A stretch of 64,000 nucleotides of DNA from Pelodera strongyloides (Eukaryota > Nematoda > Chromadorea > Rhabditida > Rhabditidae), in assembly GCA_036852015.1 (NCBI GenBank), contig JAANDG010000100.1, forward strand, positions 186,001 through 250,000. The letters are read 5' to 3'. Under the pieces are notes generated by a model. The model did not search any database. It saw only the letters and a list, made by a program, of their open reading frames with translations, and was not told the origin of the DNA. This document shows, piece after piece, positions 31,680 through 42,980 of the stretch (positions are counted from its first letter, which is position 1; every line of letters begins with the position of its first letter). Position numbers and translations under genes: made by a program.

Positions 31680-31850
31680 AAGCGAAATGCCGGTCGGTTT
31701 TTGAAACACATCGAGTACGCCAGCATTCGTATGCAGCCTATGCAAATGACAATAAATTAGAATAAAAAATCGAGCTACATTCGAGCAAGTTAGCATAAAT
31801 ACGTAAGCATTCAGTTGTCCACGTTGCATTTCAAAAACCGACCGGTAGAA
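31680..31850. mobile_element. AGCGAAAT/GGTTTTTGAAACG MITE copy
   Basis: AAAGCGAAATGCCGGTCGGT and TTTTGAAACAC at the left are mirrored by GCATTTCAAAAACCGACCGG at the right; the outermost right end is eroded. Confidence 0.65.
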
Positions 31851-32630
31851 GTTCTTGGGCATTGGCAATGGTTTTAACATTTTTTATTAACAAGTTTGTG
31901 ATTTCGCTTCATCATTTTGACATCGAATGTATAATGTATTCATTTCTTGCAGAAATATTAAACGACAAATAAAAGTATGCTACACCACTACACTGCATAA
32001 TCTGTTTTCAAAATAAATGGCCATTGTTCTCAATTGTTTCTACTGACAGTATTTCGTATCCCACACGAAAAGACCAGTATCCTGATGATCGGGGTAAAGT
32101 GTTTCTCTGTAGGTAGACAATGACTGAAATAATAACAAACCGCTTTTTAATAACATATAGCGATTTCGTTATTTGTAGTGGCCACCAGCGCGCGATATTT
32201 TCGCGGATGAGCAGGAGCGTGGAACAACATAATAAGTGTGTGTGTAATACTGTGTTAATAACTTTTATTCGAAAAACTTTGTTTTCAACTGCGGACTACG
32301 TTACCTTGTCGAACGGGTTCTCGGGAAATAACTCTGAGATTTCCATTTGTAATGAAACGCGGTTTTCACAGTAATGTTTCTAAAATTCCAGGGTTTCGGC
32401 ACAAAAAAAAATACAGACAATTTTATTCTCGTTTATGCCTCTTTTATTATTCCACAGCGTACCTAGTTGCAAGCAAGGGAACCATGTCATAAAATCGGTG
32501 AATTGAGAAGTGATTTTTTGTGCGAAATAAAAGGATTTGAGTTCCAAAGTCCAAGTGAGACGTCTTTGAACATCTGGGAAGCTTGGAGCTCTATGAGCAT
32601 ATGTTGCTTCGTTTTGCAAGCAAATATTAA

Positions 32631-32832
32631 AGCGAAATAAAAGCCGGTTTTTGAAACGCATCTCAGATATCTGCATTCTTATGCAGTTATGCTAACAATA
32701 AGTGGGGTCGAATTACAATAAGTTGTAAGTGGGATCGAACTGGGGTCCATTTTTTATTCTAATTTATGCTCATTTGCATATGATGCATACGAAAGCCCGG
32801 GTGCGTTTCAAAAAACCGGCCGGTATTTCGCT
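32631..32832. mobile_element. AGCGAAAT/GGTTTTTGAAACG MITE copy
   Basis: TTAA then AGCGAAATAAAAGCCGGTTT at the left; AAACCGGCCGGTATTTCGCT at the right, where TTAA has become TTCC. Interior GAAACGCATCTC and GTGCGTTTC are mirrored. Confidence 0.72.
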
Positions 32833-32960
32833 TTCCTAATATTCTGTCTTCAGAAAAAAGTGACACTTTGACATTTATAAAAAAAGTTTATAAATTCATT
32901 AATTCATAAAATCATTTATAAAAAAAGTGACGAAAAAAGATAAAAAAAGTGAAGCTAATA

Positions 32961-33105
32961 GCCCGTATTCTCGGGTCGACGGGCATGTTCCGTTTGGAAG
33001 CTCATTCGTATGCAAATTTTTCCTCAAACTAGTCTAGATAGTCGAGAAATTTGCATACAAAGGATTTCCCAAACGGAACGTTTCCGTCGACCCGAGAATA
33101 CGGGC
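32961..33105. mobile_element. TA-flanked MITE hairpin (GCCCGTATTCTCGGG)
   Basis: A 145-bp palindromic element: GCCCGTATTCTCGGGTCGAC opposite GTCGACCCGAGAATACGGGC, flanked by TA on both sides. TA target use suggests mobilisation by a Tc1/mariner-type enzyme. Related fragment at 26540. Confidence 0.85.
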
Positions 33106-33306
33106 TAATGAGTGGTAAAGTGAGTGTTTGTAAAAGCGGAATTTTTTGGTCCACCGAAAGGGCACATTTTACACGGAAATGCTATTTTTTAGCGACAAAT
33201 TAAAAACAGGGACCTTCACTTATTACTGAATATCTTTCGTCACGATCCACACATTTTACGTGTTAATGAATATTTAATTCTTAAACGCCCAACAAGCTAC
33301 AATTCT

Positions 33307-34653
33307 TCAATATAGCATAGCACAAACGGCTGAAGACAGCACAGCACAGTTGTCATGCATGTAATCATGTAATGGCGTGGGACAAAACGCGGTAAAATCA
33401 TCAACTAGAATGATTGCACCGCCAGCACCCCCAACTTGCATATATCGATGACCGTCCATTGAACAGTAGACAGGATTTCCTCCATACGTTGTTCCATCAG
33501 GTGCCGTGACGCCAATGTCAAACGTTTCGGCACAGCTAAATTAAAGACGTGCAACAGAACAAGAATATTTGAATATTTGAATATTTATTATACTCATTAA
33601 ATAAGAAAGCGGTTAATAAGAAAGCGGTTTGCAAGAAAAAATCCATCGTATTAGCCGCTCGCTCATATTTATTCTCTATTCGTATTTCAACTGCTCGTAT
33701 CATATTTCTGGTTTGTCACATGATTCGAGTTCCTCAGTCCTCATAACCATATTTGTGATTCTCATGAAGACTGGCGAAAAACACGAAAACACACCTGAAA
33801 ACGCCACACATTTGGGGCCCTCTTATCAATAAGTCTTCCGTTGCTGGGACGCAACCGGGATAAAATAGTGGACAAACTGGCGGAAGAGCTGCTGGAAGAG
33901 GTATTTGACAACCTGAAACAAAAATTATGTCATGCGCAAGGAAAAGGTTATTACAATAAATTTTACTGTGCAGAAAGAGGCGAATTACTAGCAAATAAAT
34001 GTGAAAATCGCTTTTTTGTTTTGAAAAGTAAAGAATCTCCTTCTGGTTGTAGTTGTTGTCCTTGCTGTGGTTGTGGTAGTCGTCGAAGTTGTGGTAGTGG
34101 TTGACGGCGACGTCGACAAGGAGGTTGATTTTGTGAACGTCGTTGTCGTTGAAGAAGTCATTAGCATTGTAGTAGCTATCAAACTTGTCGTTGTAGAAAG
34201 TTGCGTGGATAATTGTACGATATTTCTGCGATTGTGTTGTGTAATGTATATATGTCAAATATGTATGGCGGTGGATTTCAAAGTAAAGGTTTGAATGTTC
34301 AACTGTAAATACCATTAATCGTAATGACGTAATAAGGTATACTCTATATACACTCTATACTCATGTTGTAGCCAAATTTGCTACTGGAAATTTTTTTTTA
34401 ATGCTTTCTTGCTCGCTGGGTATTTTTGATCATGCACAAAAAAACTATATTGTTAGATTCTTTCGCGTAGATTAAAAAAACTTCCTCTAACAATAAGTAA
34501 CCAGTAACACCAATAGGCCTGTCGCGTTACGTCACGTTCATGTTTGAATAAAAACTAACTAGGCATTTCGTCAGGTGTTTGACTCCTCAAACAGGCTTCT
34601 GTCTTTGCAGCAAGTTCGAAAACAAATATTGTTAGAAGCGCAGTCGGAATCAT
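33307..34653 (-). pseudogene. 8-Cys family member G with lost splice donor and extended C-terminus
   Basis: Minus-strand parts: exon 1 34653-34560 (MIPTALLTIFVFELAAKTEA then CLRSQTPDEMP), Thr-rich exon 2 beginning near 34190-34225, exon 3 33912-33795 (118 nt), exon 4 33535-33307. In exon 2 the donor seen in paralogues as ACAA|GTAAG is AGAAGGAGA here, so GT has become GG. Exon 3 lost nine bases, changing CQMAC to CQIPL and removing one of the eight Cys. In exon 4 the usual stop after CPTP is TTA, adding about 21 residues (LHDYMHDNCAVLSSAVCAML). The frame is otherwise open in exons 3 and 4. Probably a decaying gene, though a cryptic donor cannot be excluded. Confidence 0.65.
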
Positions 34654-36454
34654 AAATAGGTGAGGTCAAACTGTTTTGGGAAGAAACATATTCGTCCACA
34701 CAAGCAACTTGTTTATGTGGAAAAAGCTGCACATGTTATGGAGAACGGTGGTTCAGTCTAGAAGATTCATGCATGCCAAAAAGCCCTAGTTCCGTGTATC
34801 AAATCAAATAACCTATGCAAAAAACACTATCAATCTGAATATCTGAGAAAGTGATTAATTATCTGCCGCGGAACAATAATTTTTGCTGCGCCACTGCTGG
34901 TTTGTTGCATACGAGATTTAACAACTTTTTTAAATGTTTATCAAGTGAGTCGAAATATTTCAAAATTAGTTGGTTTCTTTCCAGTGAAAGATACACATTG
35001 TTTGAAATGCTAGCTGATCCCCGGAAAAAGTAAAATTTACAGTATTTTTGTTTATTGCGCACGAATTTTATCCATTTTTTGCCGTAACCACGGTCTATTG
35101 TTATTCCTCAGTGTATCCAAGGGGAAGACTCCATTAAAATGTATTCGCATACCATAAAAACACACTTTGAAAAGATTTTATGTGAAAGAAAAGGTCTACT
35201 TCCAAGAGCGATGTTGGGGCGACGTTCGAATTCACTATCGAGTGAATGATTCTTCTCCAAAGAAAAACCCTACAAAACGCGGCTGAGAGCCGAAGTTGAG
35301 TGTAGTGGAAACCCGTTTTCTGGTTCACTTCCCGGGAAAATTATCATTACAACCAAAATCGAATTGGCTTCGGAAAATATTTTACAAATTGATAAAAGGA
35401 AAATTACTGACTTCTTAGAAACCGCTCCGCCCATCAAAGGGTAAACCGGTAAACAACTAGTGCCCAATCATGGGTATTATCTTCAAGTCTTCCGCAACAG
35501 GAAAAATTAATTACTTGTCTTGATGAAAACTGTTTTTTGTATTTGCTGCAGGCAGGAATAAGCATTCTCTTAGGCAAACTCCATCTCCCCGACTGGACCA
35601 CCCATGATGCTGCTTATCAAGCGCCGTTTCATTCATTCGAATTTCATTTGTATTCGATATGCAGCAAAGTTGTGTTGGTGATCATATTATTTGCTATGGA
35701 AACAGACACGTGATAAGAACTCAGAGTCCGGACGAAACTTCTAGTTGGTTTACAGTTTAACCATAAGTAGATTTTTGAGTCAATCACCTTGGCGGTGTAA
35801 CATGCTCAAGCTTAACTAACCTTTCAAGTCATTTTTTGCCAGTCAGAAATCGAAAAAAAAAATCATCCACGTTTTGCGCAACTTCTAGCTTTAGCTAGCA
35901 CATTCCCTGCAACAACAACTTTGCTAACAACTACCACTGCACCCACAACCACGGCAACTGCAGAAATGACGACGTCATCGACTTCGACCACGACAACCAC
36001 CACCACTTCCACTACCACGACTACCACTACCACATCGACGACCACAACCACCACAAGTAATGGTTTTGTCATAATAGGCGGATATTGCTCGAATAAAACA
36101 CATACGGGTTAGTGGAACACTCTGCCGAGAGCTGAACATGTTATTTTGAGGTTTACCTGTAGTATTTTTGTTGAATCTGTAGCTTTTGTCAACAATTTGC
36201 ATATAGGTTTCAACCGCTGAGTTCCTTGTATTTGTAGTGTTATGCATGTTTCAGACTGTCAAATGGCATGCGAACCTCTTCCTCCAGTTATGCCAGATGT
36301 GTGTCCGGACTTCTATTTTGACTGCTATCCAGCAACTCCAGATAAACTATCACGGGCAGACCGAGGCTGCGGAGCTTTCAGGTTGCATATATTGATATAT
36401 TTCATGAAAACTTTGCCTACCATCAAAACCATGAGTTCTGTGCATAGATCAGAG

Positions 36455-36570
36455 ACAGATTTTTTTTTGAAACGCTCGAATTTAGCTCGAATTTTTATTC
36501 TAGTTTATGTTCGTTTGTGCATAAGCTGTATAAGACTGCTGTCTCGATGCGTTTCAAAAACGTGTCAGCA
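36455..36570. mobile_element. MITE of the TTTTTGAAACGC type in intron 3 of member E
   Basis: TTTTTTTTGAAACGCTCG and GATGCGTTTCAAAAACG are inverted about 100 bases apart, as in the copies at 32631 and 55844; the outer ends are altered. Confidence 0.55.
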
Positions 36571-36587
36571 GTCAAAAAAACAGCAGT

Positions 36588-36669
36588 CAAAATAGAAGTC
36601 CGGACACACATCTGGCATAACTGGAGGAAGAGGTTCGCATGCCATTTGACAGTCTGAAACATGCATAAC
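36588..36669 (-). repeat. Inverted 82-bp copy of the intron2/exon3 junction of member E
   Basis: Reverse complement of 36588-36669 is identical base for base to 36239-36320, which spans the acceptor and the first 66 bases of exon 3. The identity shows a very recent event. The two copies could pair in the transcript across about 270 bases. Confidence 0.9.
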
Positions 36670-37109
36670 TCCTTAATCCGTGCTAATGATGACATCGTGA
36701 AACTCATAATTCTAGCTTATAAATTGTCTTCAGCTGCACTGAGACTTTCAATATCGGTGTCGTGGCTTCTAACGGTACCATATATGGCGGGCCTTCTGTG
36801 GGCTGCGAACCAGATGGACACAAATATTTTACAATTGGATCAGCTGCGGGCGAACTTATTATCGTCGACGACTTTCAAGCTTTTTGCGGAATATTCTAGA
36901 AAATATTACAAAACCAAACTAAATTTGGTAGAAGCAAGAGCTCAAGGGTGTTAGTCATAGTTTATCATAATTAGGAATTGGTTCTGAATCTTCTCCCACT
37001 GTCAACTGGGAAGATCATTTCATAACCTTTGATTTTGGTATTGAAGAACCGATTCCCACACCAAATCTTACAAACTTAGGGTTCTTGCAAAGGACTCAAA
37101 TCGAGTCAT

Positions 37110-37646
37110 AATGACAAGACATATGATTCTACTTTATTTCAACGGATACTATACTATATTCTGCCTTTTTGTTGTGTGCGTCTGAAAATACAATAATTCT
37201 CATAAATATATAGTAATATTTATTGTCTACACGTGTCTGCCATACCCAATACCCCCATATAATGCAAGGATAAAACTGCACATTACAGAAAAAAACCCGG
37301 TAAATGACTCGAAGCTCATAGAAAAGCCAAAAATAAGAAATGTTTCTAATAAATCTACACTGCCTTTCATCATTGATTTGTATTAGGGTATTTTGCTCTC
37401 AAATTAGAAGCTATGAATCTTCGAAGATTTACAAGCACGTTTTGCCCTATAATGGTCGTTGGGTATCGTTTTGAAGTTTTTAAGTTTTTCTGTTTTTTTT
37501 TCTGTTTTATCAGTGCTTGTGTTTATTGAGTTTACGTAGGGCATCTTGCTCGTTTTAAGTAATGATTGTAGCATATACTGTTCGGCTGTGTGTCTTGAAA
37601 CATAAACTATGTTACTATCATTATCTCTACTCGTTAGTAGACACTA
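37110..37646 (+). repeat. Cluster upstream block, copy 3
   Basis: Third copy of the block found at 18793 and 28630, again ending just before a signal-peptide exon. It is more diverged, with an added TTTTTCTGTTTTTTTT stretch. Confidence 0.7.
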
Positions 37647-37734
37647 ATGCACTTTTCGTTGATATATATTCTCGTCTTACTCACGACAAAAACAGATGCC
37701 TGCAAGGAGGATGAAGCACCCAAAGAAACTCCTG
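37647..37734 (+). pseudogene. Orphan signal-peptide exon of the 8-Cys family (copy I)
   Basis: ATG opens MHFSLIYILVLLTTKTDAC and KEDEAPKETP, ending G|GTTGGT in phase 1. The Cys-module exons of the linker-less type are absent downstream. The next family exons belong to member F at 40170. As at 19268 the phase would allow splicing to exon 3 at 40860, so an alternative-first-exon role is possible. Confidence 0.6.
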
Positions 37735-37739
37735 GTTGG

Positions 37740-40165
37740 TTTAATTGATAATTATCATGTACACTGAAGGCTTATTTCAGACCGTAATATAAAAAAGCAT
37801 TTTCATCCTTGGGCATTTCGGCGTCCAAATCTGATCTGAAATCCAATTCTATTCACCTCCGCAAGAGTTTACCGCGCAATTTGCCATGTTTCGTGGTTTG
37901 GTTTGTAACTTGTCAGTTCTAGTCCTGGGCGCTTGCGTCCTGTGGGAAGACTCTGGTAATTCTCTACCACAGCAGAGCGGCGGACTTCTCTGTGTGCTGT
38001 GGACCCGTGGAAGTGCGAATTCGCGGGGTGCTACATGCGAGCCTCACCTGTCTCGTGAAATTGTGACGCAATAAAAGTGTGCCACGAAAGCACCATCTCG
38101 CCAAATTTTCATATAGATAGATTATTGCGCACCTGCCATCAGCGGCCTATATCGGTCAACAGCTAGATACATATGTAGTGCGGTATGAGGCCTATTCTGT
38201 TTCACATTTTGTTGCGGAGCCTATTTTTGTGCCCCATCGGTTTTCAGAGTTAATTTTCGTAGAAGCGCTAAAACATATGCAAGAGTGCTCATTTGTACAG
38301 AGCACATTGAGGCGAGTTAGGGACTTATTTTAGGCTTTCTTTCTTCGACTGACCACCCTTTAGTTGTTTCCAAAAATGGATGTGTCTTCAAATTGGTGCC
38401 ATTATGGCTGACACCAATGCGGCTGTCAATTTTTTCATATCCATATAACCTTGTCAATTTCCGAAAATGAGAGCAAGGAAGGATGGTTTGCCTAATTGCA
38501 AGATGGCCGCATACCAATTCCGTCAAAAAAGTGACGCCCGAAAAGAGTCTACGGACGTCAAGCAATTTACAGTAGTTTAAGAAATGAGTGCACAATTCAA
38601 GTGCAGGCATTGTACTATGCAGAAAACAATTACCGATATGAAGTACTGTAAACGCCATTGCAAAATCCCATGGTGTAGAAACCAAAGATTTCGTGATCAC
38701 GAACGGATCATTGTTTACAATTTTCTTGGGAAAATTTTGCAATTGAAATCTAGATTGCCTTGCGTGTCCCGGATACAAATTAGAGAATTCACTCTTATGC
38801 CAGCCCATATGCTTACCGATCAGTATCACTTCCAATAATCAAGTTTCTGTACTGTATTAGAAAGGCACATAAGCAGCTATAGTAGTTTGGGTTGTCCAGC
38901 GTACACTGCGGAAACTTGGCCGGTGCGCGGCCTACACTGGGCCCGAAAAAGGCGCGCCGCCTACACCTCGCCCATAATTGGGAAAGTGGCTCGGGAGACA
39001 CAAAAAGCGGGCTGCTGGTGCGCCAGATGTGGGCCCGGTGTCGCGGTGTTGTAGGCGAATTAAGTTACAAACAAATGTTGCAGTCCGCCGTAATCAGGCC
39101 TACCTCACACCTCGCCGGTGCGCGCCCTACACCAGGCCTGAAATGGGGCCTACTGTTTTTGTGGGCCGCGCACCGGCCACAATTTCGCGTTGTAAGTTTC
39201 ACAAACCACTGTTTAATCGAAAATGGTCCCCGGTTGTGGATTAACTCATCCTGTCTCTGTTGATTAAGCCCCTATTTTATCCAACGTTGCCGTATCCACG
39301 GCCTTTGTTATTCCACAGTGTATCCAAGGGGAAGAGATCACGAAAATGCATTTGCATGTCATAAAACCGATGAATTGTAAAGTGATTTTTTTGTGCGAAA
39401 TAAGAGGATTCGTGTTCCATGGCCGACATGTTTTGAACATCTGGCCTGAAACCCAGCTGATCATGTGCGAATTAGGAGATAAATTGAAGTTTCACAATCC
39501 TAGCCTCTTCCGGTATGGGTTCTATGGGATATATATCAATGTGCTAAGATTTAGACCACATACTTATCTGTCTCTGAAAATAGACGGGTAAAATTTGTGG
39601 CTGTCCCTCGCCTGATCCGAAAGGGCACATTTAACATGAAAATGCAATTTTTACTCATTTTTCTTGAGGTAATATAAATAAATAATCATATGATGTTCAA
39701 GATAATTGAAAACAGGGCCACGGAATTTTTACTGAATAACTTTCATCGTATTGATGCAGACATCATATTATGTATTGCTAAATAAAAAAATAAAATAATA
39801 ATATTTATTAATGTGTAAAACAGCTTAATATTTAAACGTCCAACAAACTACATACAATACCCAATACCAATACCGCACACATATGAAATTCACCAATATA
39901 AGCATAGCACAAACAGCTGGTTTTCTATCCCATGGCGTTTTTTGCCGGCTGCAAAAAGGACAGGAATGAAACGCTTTCCTTGATTGATAGCCCTTTTTGT
40001 ATGGGTTCTCGAATTAGAGACTTATAAATAAGTATCTTTTTAACAGTAGGATGCCCCCAGACCACCCAGAATTCACAGCGGCGTTTTTGTTACTTTAACA
40101 TGATTTGTTGGGATCAAAGCCAGACATGCATCTTTCCAAAAAGAGACTGATACTACTGATTTACT
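37740..40165. other. Spacer with duplicated intron/flank blocks and a GC-rich inverted-repeat patch
   Basis: 38370-38575 repeats the intron segment seen at 29750. 38890-39190 is GC-rich, with CCGGTGCGCG and CACCTCGCC motifs recurring in both orientations (GGTGCGCGGCCTACAC versus GGGCCGCGCACCGGCC). 39280-39345 repeats the GTATCCAAGGGGAAG block also at 20390 and 35110. 39600-39950 matches the 3' flank of the minus-strand member at 33307. No coding exon is supported. Confidence 0.5.
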
Positions 40166-40169
40166 CACT

Positions 40170-41255
40170 ATGTTAATACGAATACTATTTGTACTCTTAT
40201 TGCTAGCTGCAAAAACAGACACCTGTCTGAGGACGCAGCCACCGGAAGAAACTACTAGTGGGTGCTAATAAATAACATGAACCACCGGTAATACACATAA
40301 TACACATAAACACTCCACAGTCACTCAAAAGGATCACTCCACAATTCCATGTCACTTTGTTCCCCAAGGAAAATGGTCAAATCTATTCGCATAACTTATT
40401 TATTTTTTAACTATATGTACTACTATATGTGTTTTGAACAGCCATATAGTGTGACAATTTGCACTCGAATTTCAGCAACCTCCATTCCCACAACAACAAC
40501 TTTGGAAACGACCACCACAATAGAAACAACCACGACTACAGAAACAACGACGTCAACGTCTTCGACGACAACGACTACTACCACGTCAACTACCACAACC
40601 ACTACTGGTGATTGGTTTCTCATAAGACAGAATCGGTATTTGCTCTTACATAAAGCTAGTTTATTTTGTATTTGATCAAACAAAGCGTTAGAATAAATCA
40701 TTCGAAGAATATTCAACTTATCTACGGACTGGCATTGATATAGGGTCTGGCGCACGAGAAGCCCAATTATATTGTTTTGCTTCCCGAATTCCACGCAGTT
40801 AATTATAATAATAGTCACATGTTCACTCATTGGAACCTCAATAAAATTTCTATTTTTAGACTGTAAAATGGCTTGTGAGCCTCTTCCTCCAATTATGCCA
40901 GATGTATGCCCTGACTTCTATTTTGAATGCTATCCGGCAACTCCAGATAAACTATCTCGAGCAGACCGAGGCTGCGGAGCATTCAGGTTTGCCATTGCAT
41001 TTTCTGGATGTTGTATATATTTTTCCACATTTACCGTTCTACATCCGTTCTACGCTATGTTTTCACACTGAACGCGTCATTCGTTTCAGTTGCACTGAGA
41101 CTTTCAATATCGGGGTGGTGGCTCCTGATGGTACCATATATGGCGGACCTTCAGTTGGCTGCGAACCAGATGGACACAAATATTTTACGATTGGATCAGC
41201 TGCGGGCGAGCTTATTATCGTCGATGACTTTAAAGCATTTTGCGGTTCATTTTAG
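40170..41255 (+). CDS. Small secreted Thr-linker 8-Cys protein (member F)
   Basis: Exons 40170-40257, 40476-40607, 40860-40986 and 41090-41255 (88, 132, 127 and 166 nt, identical to member A) give 170 residues. Signal peptide MLIRILFVLLLLAAKTDT, CLRTQPPEETT, Thr linker, then CKMACEPLPPIMPDVC, FECYPATPDKLSR, RGCGAF, CTETFNIGVVAPDGTIYGG, VGCEPDGHKY, DDFKAFCGSF, TAG. Exons 1-3 and their introns are almost identical to member A, while exon 4 is closer to member E, so the gene looks mosaic. The exon-1 donor is A|GTGGGT. Upstream lies the ghost of a minus-strand member. Confidence 0.8.
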
Positions 41256-41615
41256 AAAAGATGCAAACGTCCCTAATAAATTTGTTATACTAGCCGCCGC
41301 TCATTTAAACTGAATGGATCTCCCGCCGGCATGCAAAATACTACCCCATTCTTTCAATATCCGGAGCCCCTCAACAATGAGAATATTTTAAAAATTTCTC
41401 CCGAACAAATATAAATCCAGAGAATTAAAATTTGACATGTAAAAAATGCCACTGCATATCTGGTAGGATATTTCGAATAAAATACTGTACTCCTAAAAGG
41501 TCATAAAAATTGAATTTTTAACACATTTTTTTTTAAATTGTGGTGTCCCAAAATTACTTTTTGCTCAATTAGTATGTAAGCAACAATTTACTATTTATTT
41601 ATCGAATAAACTTAA

Positions 41616-42025
41616 AGGGTCAGGCCCATTTCAAATGACCCCTATTTTTGATCATTCCATCTGGTTCTCCATGTCAAATATAGTAGGATGCAATATTTTT
41701 CTAATTTTCAAGCGCAAAATTCACACACTATTCGGCAATTTACCGTGGGCAGGCATACCCAACTATTTATCGCAGTTTGCACGTCCCTTCGCGCTTATTG
41801 GCCCATATCGCAATTGCCACGCCCACTAGAGCATATTGCCCAATAAGCACGAAGGGGCGTGACAACGACGATAAATAGTTGGGTATGGCTGGCAATGGTA
41901 AATTGCCGAATACTGCGTGAATTTTTCGCTTGAAAATTAGTAAAATATCGTATCCTACTATATTTGACATGGAGAATCAGATTGAATCATCAAAAATAGG
42001 GGTCATTTGAAATGGGCCTGACCCT
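41616..42025. mobile_element. TTAA MITE (AGGGTCAGGCCCATTTC family)
   Basis: 410-bp hairpin: AGGGTCAGGCCCATTTCAAAT opposite ATTTGAAATGGGCCTGACCCT, with TTAA at 41612-41615 and 42026-42029. A right-truncated relative is at 55316-55717. No ORF. Confidence 0.9.
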
Positions 42026-42604
42026 TTAAATACAATCACGGAAAACAAGCTATGGTGACCAATTGCACAGTCGTATAGTGCTACTTGTAGCTAGCTATGA
42101 AAATGTTCACACATTGAAGGAGCCGCAATAACTTTATGCCCCTAATTTTAAGATCGATTGTTTTTTTTGGTAAACATCAATCTGCGCTATGTATGATCGT
42201 AAAATGAGACAATGGGACAACACATTAACAAAATCGCTAAGAGACAAACGAAAAATATGGCCCAGTTCAATAAATTAGGACGCAATTTTCGTCAATTTTC
42301 GTACTTAAAGTCCTTTACAGTACTGATCCTCCCAGACCCAAAGACCCATGTCCTCGTAGCCGGGCTCCAGAGTCGCGCCACTCGTATAAACAGTTCCTAA
42401 ATTCAACGTTACCTTATTACATAAAAGAGTAATGAAGAGTAAAAAAGCAGATTTCGAATAAATTGTTCCGCTTTGGATATAAAAGAGTGCCGCAGCTTAG
42501 AATTTTCTCGTGAAAAAGTATTACTTCATTTGTTAATATTTTCATCTACGTTACAGACGTTTCATAAGTATGGAAAGACGCCTCAGGCGGCGCAGTCAGC
42601 TGGT

Positions 42605-42660
42605 CTTATTATATAGGAGAAGAGTTTACTTTTTTTTGATTGTGTGAATGGAACGAAAAT
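42605..42660 (-). repeat. Tail fragment of the tRNA-derived SINE
   Basis: TCTTATTATATAGGAGAAGAGTTTACTTTTTTTTG followed by GTGTGAATGGAACGAAA matches 3700-3765. The tRNA-like core is missing. Confidence 0.6.
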
Positions 42661-42675
42661 TAGAATATCTAAAGG

Positions 42676-42770
42676 CTATAAAAGGAGAGCCGGAGGCCAG
42701 TCTTGGAGCAAGCGAAATCTTTTAAATTTAGCAGATGCGGTTCAGTTATTTCATAGAAGCGTACCCATTG
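42676..42770 (+). promoter_or_regulatory. TATA box and possible tiny first exon
   Basis: CTATAAAAGG at 42676 is a clean TATA box, like the one at 54375. Fifty bases on, GCAGATG starts a 12-codon ORF (MRFSYFIEAYPL) ending at a GTGAGT donor (42771). No matching plus-strand exon was found downstream, so the gene is unresolved and may have been disrupted by the MITEs that follow. Confidence 0.35.
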
Positions 42771-42980
42771 GTGAGTACACAGAATAATAATTAATAAAAA
42801 TAATTTATTGGCACATTATATAAAGTATATAAGTGTGCATCACATAAAATGGTGATGAGAATATTGGAAAATTATTGGAAAGTCGCCTCAGGCTGCGAGA
42901 GCCTTTTGGTATGTATATATACAAGATAAAAAATTAGGACTTTCTTTTGAGGTCTTGCATATGGAAATAAATCTACTTAC

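Larger units (their letters stand above)
31520..33300. other. Intergenic repeats, no gene seen
   Basis: Contains AGCGAAAT-type MITE copies (31680-31850, 32631-32832), the TA-type hairpin 32961-33105, and a 3'-flank block shared with 39600-39950. No supported exon. Confidence 0.55.
35640..36899 (+). pseudogene. 8-Cys family member E with destroyed signal peptide
   Basis: Exons 2-4 are intact: 35889-36056 (Thr linker), 36255-36381 (127 nt) and 36734-36899 (166 nt). They encode CQMACEPLPPVMPDVC, FDCYPATPDKLSR, RGCGAF, CTETFNIGVVASNGTIYGG, VGCEPDGHKY and DDFQAFCGIF. Exon 1, compared with 26395, has lost the ATG and one base (ACGTGTATAAG became ACGTGATAAG). The frame that enters exon 2 therefore begins MQQSCVGDHIICYG without a hydrophobic signal. 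The product, if made, would not be secreted by this route. Intron 3 holds a MITE and an inverted 82-bp copy of the exon-3 start. Confidence 0.68.

Noticed and set aside
37886..38074. 62-codon ORF MFRGLVCNLSVLVLGACVLW
   Set aside because: Homologous intron positions after the other two signal-peptide exons do not keep this frame; no splice support.
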